In this document: in pieces, positions 30,314 to 39,023 of the stretch
Layout: each line of letters starts with the position of its first letter
Position numbering within the stretch: position 1 is the stretch's first letter
Assembly (NCBI RefSeq): GCF_003610455.1
Contig: NZ_RAQK01000002.1
Coordinates: 682,001 to 746,000, forward strand
DNA: 64,000 bases
Reading direction: 5' to 3'
Source of the DNA: Sulfitobacter guttiformis
GTDB lineage: Bacteria; Pseudomonadota; Alphaproteobacteria; Rhodobacterales; Rhodobacteraceae
Made by a program: the position numbers and the translations under genes
The notes under the pieces: model-generated
Told to the model about the DNA's origin: nothing
What the model saw: only the letters and a program-made list of their open reading frames with translations
Databases searched by the model: none

Positions 30314-31059
30314 TGTCCAACGAGAAAATATTCCTTCTCGAAGTCGAAGGACTCACTGTTTCTTTTGATGGCTTCAAAGCGGTCGATGATCTCAGCTTTT
30401 ACGTTGAACGAAACGAGTGCCGCGTCATCATTGGGCCAAATGGTGCTGGCAAAACAACAGTGCTCGACCTGATTTGTGGCCGGACCCAAGCCACAGGCGG
30501 ATCGGTAAAGTTCAAAGATCGCGAGCTTTTGAAAATGCGCGAAGACCAGATCGTACATGCAGGCGTTGGGCGAAAATTCCAGACTCCGTCTGTCTATGAG
30601 GATTTGTCGGTCTTCGAAAATCTCGAGATCAGCTATCCTAAAGGCTACAGTGTCTTTGGCGCACTGGCGTTTCGCCGCGATGCGGTTGTGCAATCACGGA
30701 TACATGAGATCGCCGAGACGATCTTTCTGGAGGACGTGCTGGCTGAAAAAGCAGCATTCCTCAGCCACGGCCAAAAGCAATGGCTCGAGATCGGTATGTT
30801 GCTGATTCAAGATCCTGAACTGTTGATGCTTGATGAGCCGGTGGCGGGCATGTCAGTGGCCGAGCGCAAGAAAACTGCCGAGTTGCTGAACCGCATCATC
30901 AAGGACCGCTCTGTCATCGTGATCGAGCATGACATGGGCTTTGTTGCGGATATCGCCACCCGTGTAAATGTGCTGCACCAGGGCAAGATGCTGTCCGAAG
31001 GCTCTATGGCGCATGTGCAGGCCGATCCAAAAGTTATCGAAGTCTATCTGGGCCACTGA
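30310..31059 (+). CDS. urtD: Amide/urea ABC transporter ATPase (UrtD type)
   Basis: A 249-residue ABC ATPase with Walker A GPNGAGKT, signature LSHGQKQW and Walker B LLMLDEPVAGMS. It is of the LivG/UrtD class, with the EHDMGFVADIA switch region near the C-terminus. Two adjacent ATGs follow AAGGAGG; the first overlaps the urtC stop. Confidence 0.9.
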   Translation: MMSNEKIFLLEVEGLTVSFDGFKAVDDLSFYVERNECRVIIGPNGAGKTTVLDLICGRTQATGGSVKFKDRELLKMREDQIVHAGVGRKFQTPSVYEDLSVFENLEISYPKGYSVFGALAFRRDAVVQSRIHEIAETIFLEDVLAEKAAFLSHGQKQWLEIGMLLIQDPELLMLDEPVAGMSVAERKKTAELLNRIIKDRSVIVIEHDMGFVADIATRVNVLHQGKMLSEGSMAHVQADPKVIEVYLGH

Positions 31060-31072
31060 GGGAGCCACGCAC

Positions 31073-31762
31073 ATGCTGAACGTTAAAGATTTACGCGCCG
31101 CCTACGGGGAATCCGAAGTGTTGCACGGCCTCGATATAAACGCCGCCCCCGGCGAGATCATTGCCATCATGGGGCGCAACGGAATGGGTAAAACCACGCT
31201 GATTAAGACCCTCATGGGGATCGTGCCCGCAACATCCGGTGCCATAAATGTGGATGGTCACGCAGTTACGGGTCTCAAGTCGTATCAACGTGTGGCCAAG
31301 GGGATAGCCTATGTGCCGCAAGGCCGAATGATTTTCTCGGCAATGACCGTGCAAGAAAACGTCGAAACCGGCCTCACTGTAACGGGTCAATCCAAAGTAC
31401 CAGACGACATTTACGAGCTCTTTCCGGTGTTATTGGAGATGAAATCACGGCGCGGTGGCAACCTGTCAGGCGGCCAGCAACAGCAGCTCGCCATCGCGCG
31501 GGCTTTGGCTTCAAACCCCAAAGTGCTTCTGCTCGACGAGCCGACCGAGGGCATCCAGCCGTCGATCATTCGTGAGATGGCGCGAACATTGCGCAAAATA
31601 CGTGATCAAAAAGGCTTGTCGATTATCGTCTCTGAGCAAGTTCTCAGTTTCGCTCTCGACGTCGCTGACCGTGTGATGGTCATCGAGAATGGTACCTTCG
31701 TGCATGACAGCCCGCGCGACGGCATCGACGAGGCTAAGGTCTCGAAGTTTCTATCAGTGTAA
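31073..31762 (+). CDS. urtE: Amide/urea ABC transporter ATPase (UrtE type)
   Basis: A 229-residue LivF/UrtE-class ATPase with Walker A GRNGMGKT, signature LSGGQQQQ and Walker B VLLLDEPTEGIQPS. A GGGAG site lies before the ATG, 13 bases after urtD. It completes a five-gene urtABCDE order that leads straight into fmdA. Confidence 0.9.
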   Translation: MLNVKDLRAAYGESEVLHGLDINAAPGEIIAIMGRNGMGKTTLIKTLMGIVPATSGAINVDGHAVTGLKSYQRVAKGIAYVPQGRMIFSAMTVQENVETGLTVTGQSKVPDDIYELFPVLLEMKSRRGGNLSGGQQQQLAIARALASNPKVLLLDEPTEGIQPSIIREMARTLRKIRDQKGLSIIVSEQVLSFALDVADRVMVIENGTFVHDSPRDGIDEAKVSKFLSV

Positions 31763-31783
31763 TCAAAAAAGGAGGAGCTACCC

Positions 31784-33013
31784 ATGGCAGACACATTAAT
31801 TTCGGTGGATTTGAGCGAAAGCCCCCACACCAATGAAAATATCCATAACAGGTGGCATCCTGATATTCCGATCAATGTTTGGGTCGAGCCGGGCGATGAT
31901 TTCAAGATCGAAACCTATGACTGGACCGGCGGTCAAATCAAAAACAACGACGACGCCTCGGATGTGCGCGATGTCGAGCTTCAGCAGGTCCATTACCTGT
32001 CTGGCCCGATCGGTGTAAAAGGGGCGGAGCCCGGCGATCTAATGGTTGTTGAAATCCTCGATATCGGCACAAAAGAAGAGATGAATTGGGGTTTCAACGG
32101 CTTCTTTTCCAAGAAGAATGGTGGCGGTTTCCTGACAGAACATTTCCCCGAGGCGCAAAAGTCGATCTGGGATTTTGACGGGATGTTTACCAAATCGCGT
32201 CACGTGCCAGGTGTGAAATACGCGGGCCAAATCCACCCCGGTCTGATCGGCTGCCTTCCGGACCGCAAAATGCTCGATATGTGGAACGCGCGTGAGACAG
32301 CGTTGGTCAATACTGACCCGCAGCGTGTGCCGCCCTTAGCAGAGTTGCCCAACACGCAAAGCGCGCACATGGGCGCGATGAAGGGCGACGCACGCAACGC
32401 TGCTGCAATGGAGGCTGCGCGTACCGTGCCGCCCCGTGAGCATGGCGGGAACTGCGATATCAAAGATTTGAGCCGCGGTGCGACCTGCTATTTCCCTGTT
32501 TATGTCGATGGCGGTGGGCTTTCGATGGGCGATCTTCACTTCAGCCAAGGTGATGGCGAGATCACATTTTGCGGTGCGATTGAAATGGCCGGTTGGTTGC
32601 ATATAAGAGTGACGCTGATCAAAGAAGGCATCAGCAAATACGGGATAAAGAATCCGATTTTCAAGCCGTCCCCAATCAATCCGAAGTACGACGACTACCT
32701 GATTTTTGAGGGTATTTCCGTCGACGAAGGTGGTGGTCAGCATTACCTTGACGTTCAAATTGCGTACCGTCAGGCCTGCTTGAACGCAATCGAGTATCTG
32801 AAGAAATTTGGCTATTCTGGCGCACAGGCCTATGCGATTTTGGGGACGGCACCGGTGCAGGGTCATATTTCTGGTGTCGTCGATATTCCCAACGCCTGTG
32901 CAACGCTCTGGCTGCCCAATGACATCTTCGAGTGGGACTTGATGCCCAACGCGAACGGACCGACGAAGTTCCTTGATGGCAGCATCGATATGCCTTTGGC
33001 CCCTGATCTCTAA
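31784..33013 (+). CDS. fmdA: Formamidase (FmdA; acetamidase/formamidase family)
   Basis: FmdA hydrolyses formamide (and some short amides) to the acid and ammonia. The 409-residue protein has the family blocks GDDFKIETYDWTGGQI, LSGPIGVKGAEPGDLMVVEI and REHGGNCDIKDLSRGATCYF, and the late YLLLG-like AYAILGTAPVQGHISGVVDI. It starts 22 bases after urtE behind AAAGGAGGAG, so import and hydrolysis are one operon. It supplies nitrogen from amides. Confidence 0.95.
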   Translation: MADTLISVDLSESPHTNENIHNRWHPDIPINVWVEPGDDFKIETYDWTGGQIKNNDDASDVRDVELQQVHYLSGPIGVKGAEPGDLMVVEILDIGTKEEMNWGFNGFFSKKNGGGFLTEHFPEAQKSIWDFDGMFTKSRHVPGVKYAGQIHPGLIGCLPDRKMLDMWNARETALVNTDPQRVPPLAELPNTQSAHMGAMKGDARNAAAMEAARTVPPREHGGNCDIKDLSRGATCYFPVYVDGGGLSMGDLHFSQGDGEITFCGAIEMAGWLHIRVTLIKEGISKYGIKNPIFKPSPINPKYDDYLIFEGISVDEGGGQHYLDVQIAYRQACLNAIEYLKKFGYSGAQAYAILGTAPVQGHISGVVDIPNACATLWLPNDIFEWDLMPNANGPTKFLDGSIDMPLAPDL

Positions 33014-33021
33014 TCATCCTT

Positions 33022-33050
33022 GACCGGTCTCATTTTGAGGCCGGTCTTTC
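33022..33050 (+). terminator. Stem-loop after fmdA
   Basis: GACCGGTCTCA pairs with TGAGGCCGGTC (one G-T pair) around a three-base loop, followed by TTTC. The short T run suggests partial termination or mRNA 3'-end protection, lowering fmdB relative to fmdA. Confidence 0.6.
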
Positions 33051-33069
33051 CAACAAAAAGGAAAATCTA

Positions 33070-33402
33070 ATGCCGGTTTATGAATATCAGTGCGGCGATT
33101 GCGGTCCGTTTGAAGCGCTCGAACGCATGGCGCTTTGTGCCGAACCGAAAGACTGTCCAACTTGTGGAACGTTGGCTCCACGCGTATTGCTGACCGCGCC
33201 AAATGTGTCGTTTGTCAGCAGTAGCATTCGCATAGGTCATGCGACCAACGAACGCAGCGCGGACGCCCCCAAACGCACAAGTACACACGGTCCCGGGTGT
33301 GGCTGTTGCAGTGGGGGTACCAAGAAAAATAGTAAGACACTGTACCGCGCAGACGGCTCCAAGAGCTTTCCAACGAAGCGTCCTTGGATGATTTCGCATT
33401 AA
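33070..33402 (+). CDS. fmdB: FmdB family zinc-ribbon protein
   Basis: A 110-residue protein with the FmdB N-terminus MPVYEYQCGDCGPFEALERM and a second pair (DCPTCG), giving a four-Cys zinc ribbon. A later Gly/Cys patch (GPGCGCCSGG) is extra. FmdB was named as a putative regulator of formamidase; its true role is not settled. It lies 56 bases after fmdA, beyond the stem-loop. Confidence 0.85.
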   Translation: MPVYEYQCGDCGPFEALERMALCAEPKDCPTCGTLAPRVLLTAPNVSFVSSSIRIGHATNERSADAPKRTSTHGPGCGCCSGGTKKNSKTLYRADGSKSFPTKRPWMISH

Positions 33403-33813
33403 ACCGCTATCAATTACCGCAGAAAGCAAAATGTGCAGCAAGAATGTTAGATAATTTCTTGTCAGAAAAGCCCTGTTTCAGGCGAAAGCATAGGGCGGCT
33501 GCGAGCGCTGGATTGGTTTTCCAGTTTTTTCGACGTCTGCGGCAGGACAAAGCGCTAGTGGGTATTCCGGAGCGTGCGCTCTCCGTCATCATTCAGAACA
33601 ACGATGGGAGCCATACCTTTTGAAAAGATCGCGAGGAGAGGTTCCGCGTTACCGAAAGCAGACTTTAGCCGTAGCATAGAAAGCTGGTAATTATCGGCTT
33701 GAACCGGACCTTCCCCGCACCCTCCACGAAAGTCTTGTTGCCTGTCTTAGATCAATGTCGCGACACAATCCGCAAAATTATCTGATGCTCAACACATCTG
33801 CCGTCCGCCCCTT
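33403..33813. other. Gap holding an intergenic repeat
   Basis: No supported gene. It contains one paired copy of the GACCTTMGCYGC repeat (33655-33720), which also occurs in later gaps of the metal/arsenic module. Confidence 0.5.
33655..33720 (+). repeat. Intergenic repeat, copy 1 (paired)
   Basis: GACTTTAGCCG at 33661 and GGACCTTCCCCGC at 33706 lie 45 bases apart. The same pairing and spacing is seen at 38027/38073 and 43147/43191. Confidence 0.6.
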
Positions 33814-34365
33814 TCACCGGAACGCGGGCCCGTGCGACCAGACTGTCAGCGAATGGCGCACGCCGCTGCGCACCGGTGTCACCTGATGCAACGTAAAGCT
33901 GGGGAACACGTTCACACAGCCCTGCGCCCGACTGGCCTCCAGCACCTGCGCACCGGGCATCACCTCTAACGTGCCGCCCTCATAGTTGCCCGACGGCGAC
34001 AGTTGCAGTACCAGCGTCAGCTTGCGCTTGGCCGAAATCGGCCCGCCGCCAATGTCCGAATGCCACGCAAAATGCCCCGCAGCTGTGGCGCGGTAGATCG
34101 CCACCTGCGGGCTTTCCTCGAATGCGGTCAGATCAAAACCAAAGTGATCGCGGTTCGCCACCCGCACCAGATCAATCAGCCGGTCCATCACCCAGCCCAG
34201 CCCTTCTACTTCGTCGGTCCACACCAGATCGGCACTGCGCATGTTGTGGTCGCGGTTGCGCCCCACGAGCAGCGCCGGATCGGTGGGGGCTTGGGATATG
34301 GCGGCCACGATTGTGTCGCACTCTCCGACGCTAAAGGCATTTGGCATTGCATGCATAGACATCAT
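33814..34365 (-). CDS. 2-oxoglutarate/Fe(II)-dependent dioxygenase (PKHD/SM-20 type)
   Basis: The protein (183 residues from the chosen start) has the double-stranded beta-helix of Fe(II)/2OG oxygenases. The iron-binding HxD is in HFAWHSDIGGGP, the distal His in FPSFTLHQVTPV, and the 2OG-binding Arg in RHSLTVW. Its substrate is unknown; relatives include prolyl hydroxylase-like and PiuC-type proteins. I start it at the first of two adjacent ATGs; a TTG 36 bases upstream would extend it. Confidence 0.8.
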   Translation of the reverse strand: MMSMHAMPNAFSVGECDTIVAAISQAPTDPALLVGRNRDHNMRSADLVWTDEVEGLGWVMDRLIDLVRVANRDHFGFDLTAFEESPQVAIYRATAAGHFAWHSDIGGGPISAKRKLTLVLQLSPSGNYEGGTLEVMPGAQVLEASRAQGCVNVFPSFTLHQVTPVRSGVRHSLTVWSHGPAFR

Positions 34366-34838
34366 TATTAGGTCTTTCAGACAAAGAGACTCCGGCCCCA
34401 AGCCACCCGTACGGATGCAAACGACCGGTCGCGTAACTTAGCACCGCGCCACGCCTTTGTCTGAAAATTCAATCGCCCCGATGATGCGCGGCAGGCGAGA
34501 TCCTGCCCGTCTTGGGAGGACCTTCCCCAATGTGGAACGTCACACAGTTTTGACGCGGCACGGCGCATTTTCTGAACCCTTTCAGCGGGCGGCGTCGCGC
34601 CATATTGGCGCAAAAATCAAGTATTTCTGTCCCAAACCCGACCTTAGCCGCGCGGCGCGCCGAGGTCCGCTACGCGGAACAAAGCCGCCGTTAGACGGAC
34701 GGGTTCGCATGTCTGCATTCGGGAACGGGTCAACTTTGCGCAGCATGAATTGATAGGTGTTGATTAGCCATTTGGTTTCGGATGCCTAGATCAAGAACTT
34801 ACTTGACCAAATCCATATAATTCCAATATTCATGAAAT
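34366..34838. other. Gap upstream of the ars operon
   Basis: No supported gene. It holds a single copy of the intergenic repeat (34640-34651), GC-rich inverted segments near 34650-34700, and the ars promoter with a TATAAT at 34816-34821. Confidence 0.5.
34640..34651 (+). repeat. Intergenic repeat, copy 2 (single)
   Basis: GACCTTAGCCGC matches the core of the repeat family; no partner copy is seen 45 bases away. Confidence 0.5.
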
Positions 34839-34845
34839 ATGGAAT
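34820..34845. promoter_or_regulatory. ArsR-type operator overlapping the arsR start codon
   Basis: A 26-base imperfect dyad (arms ATTCCA and TGGAAT around ATATTCATGAAATA, 20 of 26 positions symmetric) begins inside a TATAAT box (34816-34821) and covers the ATG of the ArsR-ArsC gene. An ArsR repressor bound here would block both the transcription start and its own gene. Confidence 0.6.
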
Positions 34846-35681
34846 CAACTCTCACAAACCGACTCGCTATTCTCAGTCATCCTCAGCGGATGGCAGTGTT
34901 CCGCCTGCTCATGCGCCGCTGTCCAGATGAACTGCCAGCTGGTGAAATTGCCGAGGCCTTGGACTTCAAGGCCAGCACCGCATCGGTCTACCTGTCTGCC
35001 CTGACTCAGGCAGGTCTCATCTCACAGCGTCGGGACAGGACGCGGCTGCTCTATGCCATCAATCTCGACGCTGCCCGTGAGGTCGTTGCAGGGCTTTTCG
35101 TCGACTGTTGTCGCGGTAGGGCGGACCTTTGCCCGCCGCAATTTTCTGACCTTCTCAGGAGTATCTCTCCCATGACTGACAAGAAGTTCAACGTCCTCTT
35201 TGTTTGCACCGGAAACTCTGCCCGCTCGATTTTTGCAGAGACCATTTTGCGCGATAGGGCGGGCGATACGTTCATAGCCTATTCGGCAGGCACTGCGCAG
35301 CGCTCGGAGCTGAACCCTTTTGCGGTAGAACTGCTTAAATCAAAGGGGCATGACGTGTCGCTTTTGCGTTCTAAAAACATTGAGGAATTCCAGGGTGTTG
35401 ACGCTCCGCGCATGGATTTTGTCTTTACCGTCTGTGACCGTGCCGCCAATGAGGAATGCCCCACTTGGCCCAGTCAGCCCGTCTCTGGTCACTGGGGTAT
35501 GCCGGACCCTGTAAAGGCTGAAGGAACCGATGCGGCAAAGCGTCTTGCGTTCCACCAGACCTACGGGGCGCTGCACAACCGCATCATAGCATTCTCCGCA
35601 TTGCCGTTCGATAATTTGGATCGTGGATCGCTACAAAAACGCGTCGATCAGATCGGCAAAGAAACTGCCAGACAGGAATAA
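34839..35681 (+). CDS. ArsR repressor fused to an ArsC-type arsenate reductase
   Basis: Residues about 1-110 form an ArsR winged helix (GEIAEALDFKASTASVYLSA recognition region; candidate As(III) ligands in FVDCCRGRADLC at 88-98). Residues about 115-280 form a low-molecular-weight phosphatase-like arsenate reductase with the CX5R loop VCTGNSARS (C123, R129) and the late MPDP motif. One protein thus senses arsenite and makes it from arsenate. It leads an operon with GAPDH and ArsJ. No strong ribosome binding site is seen and the 5' leader would be very short. Confidence 0.9.
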   Translation: MESTLTNRLAILSHPQRMAVFRLLMRRCPDELPAGEIAEALDFKASTASVYLSALTQAGLISQRRDRTRLLYAINLDAAREVVAGLFVDCCRGRADLCPPQFSDLLRSISPMTDKKFNVLFVCTGNSARSIFAETILRDRAGDTFIAYSAGTAQRSELNPFAVELLKSKGHDVSLLRSKNIEEFQGVDAPRMDFVFTVCDRAANEECPTWPSQPVSGHWGMPDPVKAEGTDAAKRLAFHQTYGALHNRIIAFSALPFDNLDRGSLQKRVDQIGKETARQE

Positions 35682-35687
35682 CCAGAT

Positions 35688-36686
35688 ATGACCACCTACG
35701 CTATCAACGGCCTTGGCCGCATCGGTAAACTCGCCCTTCGCCCGATTTTGGAGCGCGGCGGAAAAATTGCATTTATCAACGACGCGGTTGGTGATCCCGC
35801 GATGCATGCACATCTGCTCGAATTTGATTCCGTCCATGGCCGCTGGCCTGCGGCGTTTGAGGCTGATGATACGTCGGTCAGCATCGACGGGATTCGCATT
35901 CCTGTCACCAGCACCCGCAATCTGGAAGAGCTACCGCTGGACGGCGTGGATGTGATGATTGATTGCACAGGCGCGTTCAAGACAGAGGCCAAGCTGGCCC
36001 CCTATTTTGCTGCGGGCGTGAAAAAAGTTGTCGTCTCAGCGCCGGTCAAAGACGGGCCGACGGCCAATATCGTCTATGGGGTAAACGATGAAATTTACGA
36101 CACGACCATCCACCAGATTGTTACGGCGGCAAGCTGCACGACCAACTGCCTCGCGCCTGTGGTGAAGGTTCTTCTCGAAGGGATCGGTATTAAGCACGGC
36201 TCGATCACGACTATCCACGATGTGACCAACACGCAAACGATTGTAGATCGCCCCGCCAAGGATCTGCGCCGCGCGCGGTCGGCGCTGACCAACCTTATCC
36301 CGACCACAACTGGCTCTGCTACGGCGATCACGCTGATCTATCCTGAGTTGAAGGGCAAGTTGAATGGCCATGCGGTGCGGGTGCCGCTTTTGAACGCGTC
36401 CATCACGGATTGCGTGTTTGAAATGGCCCGTGAAACGACTGTGGAAGAGGTGAACGGACTGTTCAAAGCTGCCGCTGAAGGGCCGCTTAAAGGTATCCTT
36501 GGTTATGAAACCCGCCCCTTGGTCTCATCTGATTATACCAACGATCAACGCAGCGGTATCATTGATGCACCGTCAACGATGGTCGTGAACGGCACCCAGC
36601 TCAAAGTCTACGCGTGGTATGATAACGAGATGGGCTATGCGCATCGCTTGGTTGATGTTGCGCTTATGGTTGGCGGCAAGCTGTGA
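35688..36686 (+). CDS. ArsJ-associated glyceraldehyde-3-phosphate dehydrogenase
   Basis: A 332-residue GAPDH with NAD-binding [14 protein letters not shown], catalytic C150 in [10 protein letters not shown] and the late [18 protein letters not shown] block. In ArsJ operons this enzyme uses arsenate in place of phosphate to form 1-arseno-3-phosphoglycerate, which ArsJ then exports. It starts 7 bases after the ArsR-ArsC gene and overlaps arsJ by 4 bases (GTGA), which supports that role over glycolysis. Confidence 0.92.
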   Translation: MTTYAINGLGRIGKLALRPILERGGKIAFINDAVGDPAMHAHLLEFDSVHGRWPAAFEADDTSVSIDGIRIPVTSTRNLEELPLDGVDVMIDCTGAFKTEAKLAPYFAAGVKKVVVSAPVKDGPTANIVYGVNDEIYDTTIHQIVTAASCTTNCLAPVVKVLLEGIGIKHGSITTIHDVTNTQTIVDRPAKDLRRARSALTNLIPTTTGSATAITLIYPELKGKLNGHAVRVPLLNASITDCVFEMARETTVEEVNGLFKAAAEGPLKGILGYETRPLVSSDYTNDQRSGIIDAPSTMVVNGTQLKVYAWYDNEMGYAHRLVDVALMVGGKL

Positions 36687-37960
36687 CACAGCCACCAGAA
36701 CGGGCAACAGGATTTGCCGCCTACATCACGGTGACCGCCGCCTATTGGGCGTTCATGCTGACCGATGGTGCGCTGCGGATGCTTGTACTATTGCACTTTC
36801 ACACGCTGGGTTTCTCGCCAGTGCAACTGGCCTATCTGTTTCTGCTGTATGAGATCGCAGGTGTGGTGACCAACCTATCCGCAGGTTGGATCGCGGCACG
36901 GTTCGGACTGACGTCGACGCTTTATATGGGTTTGTCGTTGCAGGTTGTCGCGCTACTGGCTCTTGCCCAGCTTGATCCAGCGTGGAGCATCACCGCATCT
37001 GTGGTGTTTGTAATGCTGGTACAGGGCCTGTCTGGCGTGGCCAAGGATTTGGCCAAGATGAGTTCCAAGAGCGCAGTGAAAGTCCTTGCGCCGACGTCGG
37101 GCGGAGGACTGTTCCGCTGGATTGCGACCCTGACCGGATCAAAGAATGCCGTGAAAGGCAGCGGCTTTCTATTGAGCGCGGTATTGCTCGCCGTCTTCGG
37201 GTTCGTTCCTTCTGTGCTGACGATGGCAGCAATCCTTTTCCTAATCCTGATCGGAGTGGTGATCGGCATGCCAACGGGCCTGCCAGTGGGACGCAAGGAC
37301 GCAAAGTTCACTGAAGTGTTCTCCAAGAACCGCAACATCAACTGGCTCAGTGCTTCGCGGCTGTTCCTCTTCGGGGCAAGGGACGTATGGTTCGTGGTCG
37401 GCATTCCGATCTATTTCTATGCGGTGTTGTCGGACGGCAGTACGGAGGGAAACCGCACGGCCTTCTTCATGATAGGGACGTTTATGGCCGTCTGGACGAT
37501 CCTTTATGGTATCATCCAAGGCTCAACACCGCGCATCCTAAAGGCGGCGTTGCGGACAGACTTGCAAATTCTGGCACTGGCAAAACGGTGGGTTGGTCTA
37601 TTGATCCTCGTGCCAGCATTTCTTGCAGGCCTGCTCTGGTTGGTCCCTGAACCATCGAATGTGCTTACAGCAACTATTGTGCTGGGTCTTCTGGTCTTTG
37701 GCGGCATCTTCGCCGTGAACTCAGCCCTGCATTCGTTTCTCATCCTTAGCTTTACGGATGCAAAACGGGTCACGATGGATGTCGGCTTTTACTATATGGC
37801 CAACGCTGCAGGCCGATTGGTTGGCACGGTCCTATCCGGTTTCACGTACCAGATTGGTGGGCTTTCACTGTGCCTCGCCACCGCCGCCGTGATGATCGGT
37901 CTTAGCTGGCTCGGAACAGCCCAACTTAAAGCGCCAAAATCCGATGAAGCTGCCGCGTAA
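36683..37960 (+). CDS. arsJ: Organoarsenical efflux MFS transporter ArsJ
   Basis: This 425-residue major facilitator has about 12 membrane helices and the ArsJ-type start ([22 protein letters not shown]). The cytoplasmic loop [17 protein letters not shown] and the [15 protein letters not shown] helix are typical. It exports the unstable arseno-sugar made by the partner GAPDH, which then breaks down outside. The start is GTG, overlapping the previous stop. Confidence 0.92.
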   Translation: MTQPPERATGFAAYITVTAAYWAFMLTDGALRMLVLLHFHTLGFSPVQLAYLFLLYEIAGVVTNLSAGWIAARFGLTSTLYMGLSLQVVALLALAQLDPAWSITASVVFVMLVQGLSGVAKDLAKMSSKSAVKVLAPTSGGGLFRWIATLTGSKNAVKGSGFLLSAVLLAVFGFVPSVLTMAAILFLILIGVVIGMPTGLPVGRKDAKFTEVFSKNRNINWLSASRLFLFGARDVWFVVGIPIYFYAVLSDGSTEGNRTAFFMIGTFMAVWTILYGIIQGSTPRILKAALRTDLQILALAKRWVGLLILVPAFLAGLLWLVPEPSNVLTATIVLGLLVFGGIFAVNSALHSFLILSFTDAKRVTMDVGFYYMANAAGRLVGTVLSGFTYQIGGLSLCLATAAVMIGLSWLGTAQLKAPKSDEAAA

Positions 37961-38026
37961 ATATTTTTGAAAAGAACCTCGCTGTCTGGATTGCACTGGA
38001 GATGGGTATCCTTCTGGGCAAAAGCA

Positions 38027-38084
38027 GACTTTAGCTGCAAAGCGGCAATAGAGGTAAAATGGGCTCGAACCAGACCTTAGCTGC
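38027..38084 (+). repeat. Intergenic repeat, copy 3 (paired)
   Basis: GACTTTAGCTGC at 38027 and GACCTTAGCTGC at 38073 lie 46 bases apart, with GGGCTCGAACC before the second, which is also seen in altered form in copies 1 and 5. Confidence 0.6.
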
Positions 38085-38174
38085 GAAAATCACCAGCGTC
38101 CGGTTCGGGCCGAAAGCACTCGTGGCTGGCAACGGTAACAGCACGGCTGCAATAAAACACGTTCGCTCGGGTGA

Positions 38175-38828
38175 TCAGTCAAAGTACCGCACCAACTGGT
38201 TGGCTGAGCGGAAGATCTCAATCAACGGATCAATCACGTCGTCGCCCAATAAAAGCGCGTCTGGTATGTCTTTGCGGCACCCTAAGCCGACCATTTTCAG
38301 ATAGGGTATTGCCGGACCCTTGCTGTCAAAGCCGTCAGGCACAGCACCCAACATCTTTCGTGAGACAATTCCGTCTGGAAACGCCACTTTGAACTCAGGA
38401 TCAGTCGTAATTTCGACAAGGCCCTGCGGATCATCGACTAAACGTGTGCGCAACTTTGCAAGCGCTGACTTGGAGGGTTGAAAAAGCCCAGCCCCTGCAT
38501 GGCAATTCCCGGGTTCGATATGGAGATAATATCCGACGTCTTCGACTGGATTACCTGCGTTTGCAAACACATCCACGTCCGTGCGGTAAAGACCGGGCCC
38601 GACGCGATCGCGCGCCTCCTGAAAGAACTTGGAGTAACTTTGCTTGGGTTTGTTCTTTGTCTCAGCCACATAAGGATCAAAACGATCCGCATAATCGTGG
38701 AGTGTCATCGCAATGCCTGAAAAGTTGCGCAGAGCATCGTCGCGTTCCTCGCGGTGTGCGTCCATCCAGGCTTTGCGATTGTTCGTTGCCAAATCTGAAA
38801 GGAACATAAATGTTTCGGGTTCTACCAT
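38175..38828 (-). CDS. DUF2461 family protein
   Basis: The 217-residue protein has the DUF2461 (TIGR02453) blocks FLSDLATNNRKAWMDAHREE near the start, SKFFQEARDRVGPGLYRTDV in the middle and GYYLHIEPGNCHAGAGLFQP after it. Its biochemical role is unknown. It is alone, reading toward arsJ. Confidence 0.85.
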   Translation of the reverse strand: MVEPETFMFLSDLATNNRKAWMDAHREERDDALRNFSGIAMTLHDYADRFDPYVAETKNKPKQSYSKFFQEARDRVGPGLYRTDVDVFANAGNPVEDVGYYLHIEPGNCHAGAGLFQPSKSALAKLRTRLVDDPQGLVEITTDPEFKVAFPDGIVSRKMLGAVPDGFDSKGPAIPYLKMVGLGCRKDIPDALLLGDDVIDPLIEIFRSANQLVRYFD

Positions 38829-39023
38829 GAGTGCCGCTCCTGTTTTGCAGTTGCCACGAGGTTGGACTGCGTTCCTGTGATATCTTTGTAGGGTCGGCTC
38901 AAAAGAACAGCCATGTGTTTTTCGTCTGACCTCAATGCACTTGAAGCTCCGCTTCTTCGAAGCCTGAAAGAAATTTGCAAATACTGCTCAATGTAGGGTT
39001 AGGTCGTTCCTGTCCCGTCGGCA

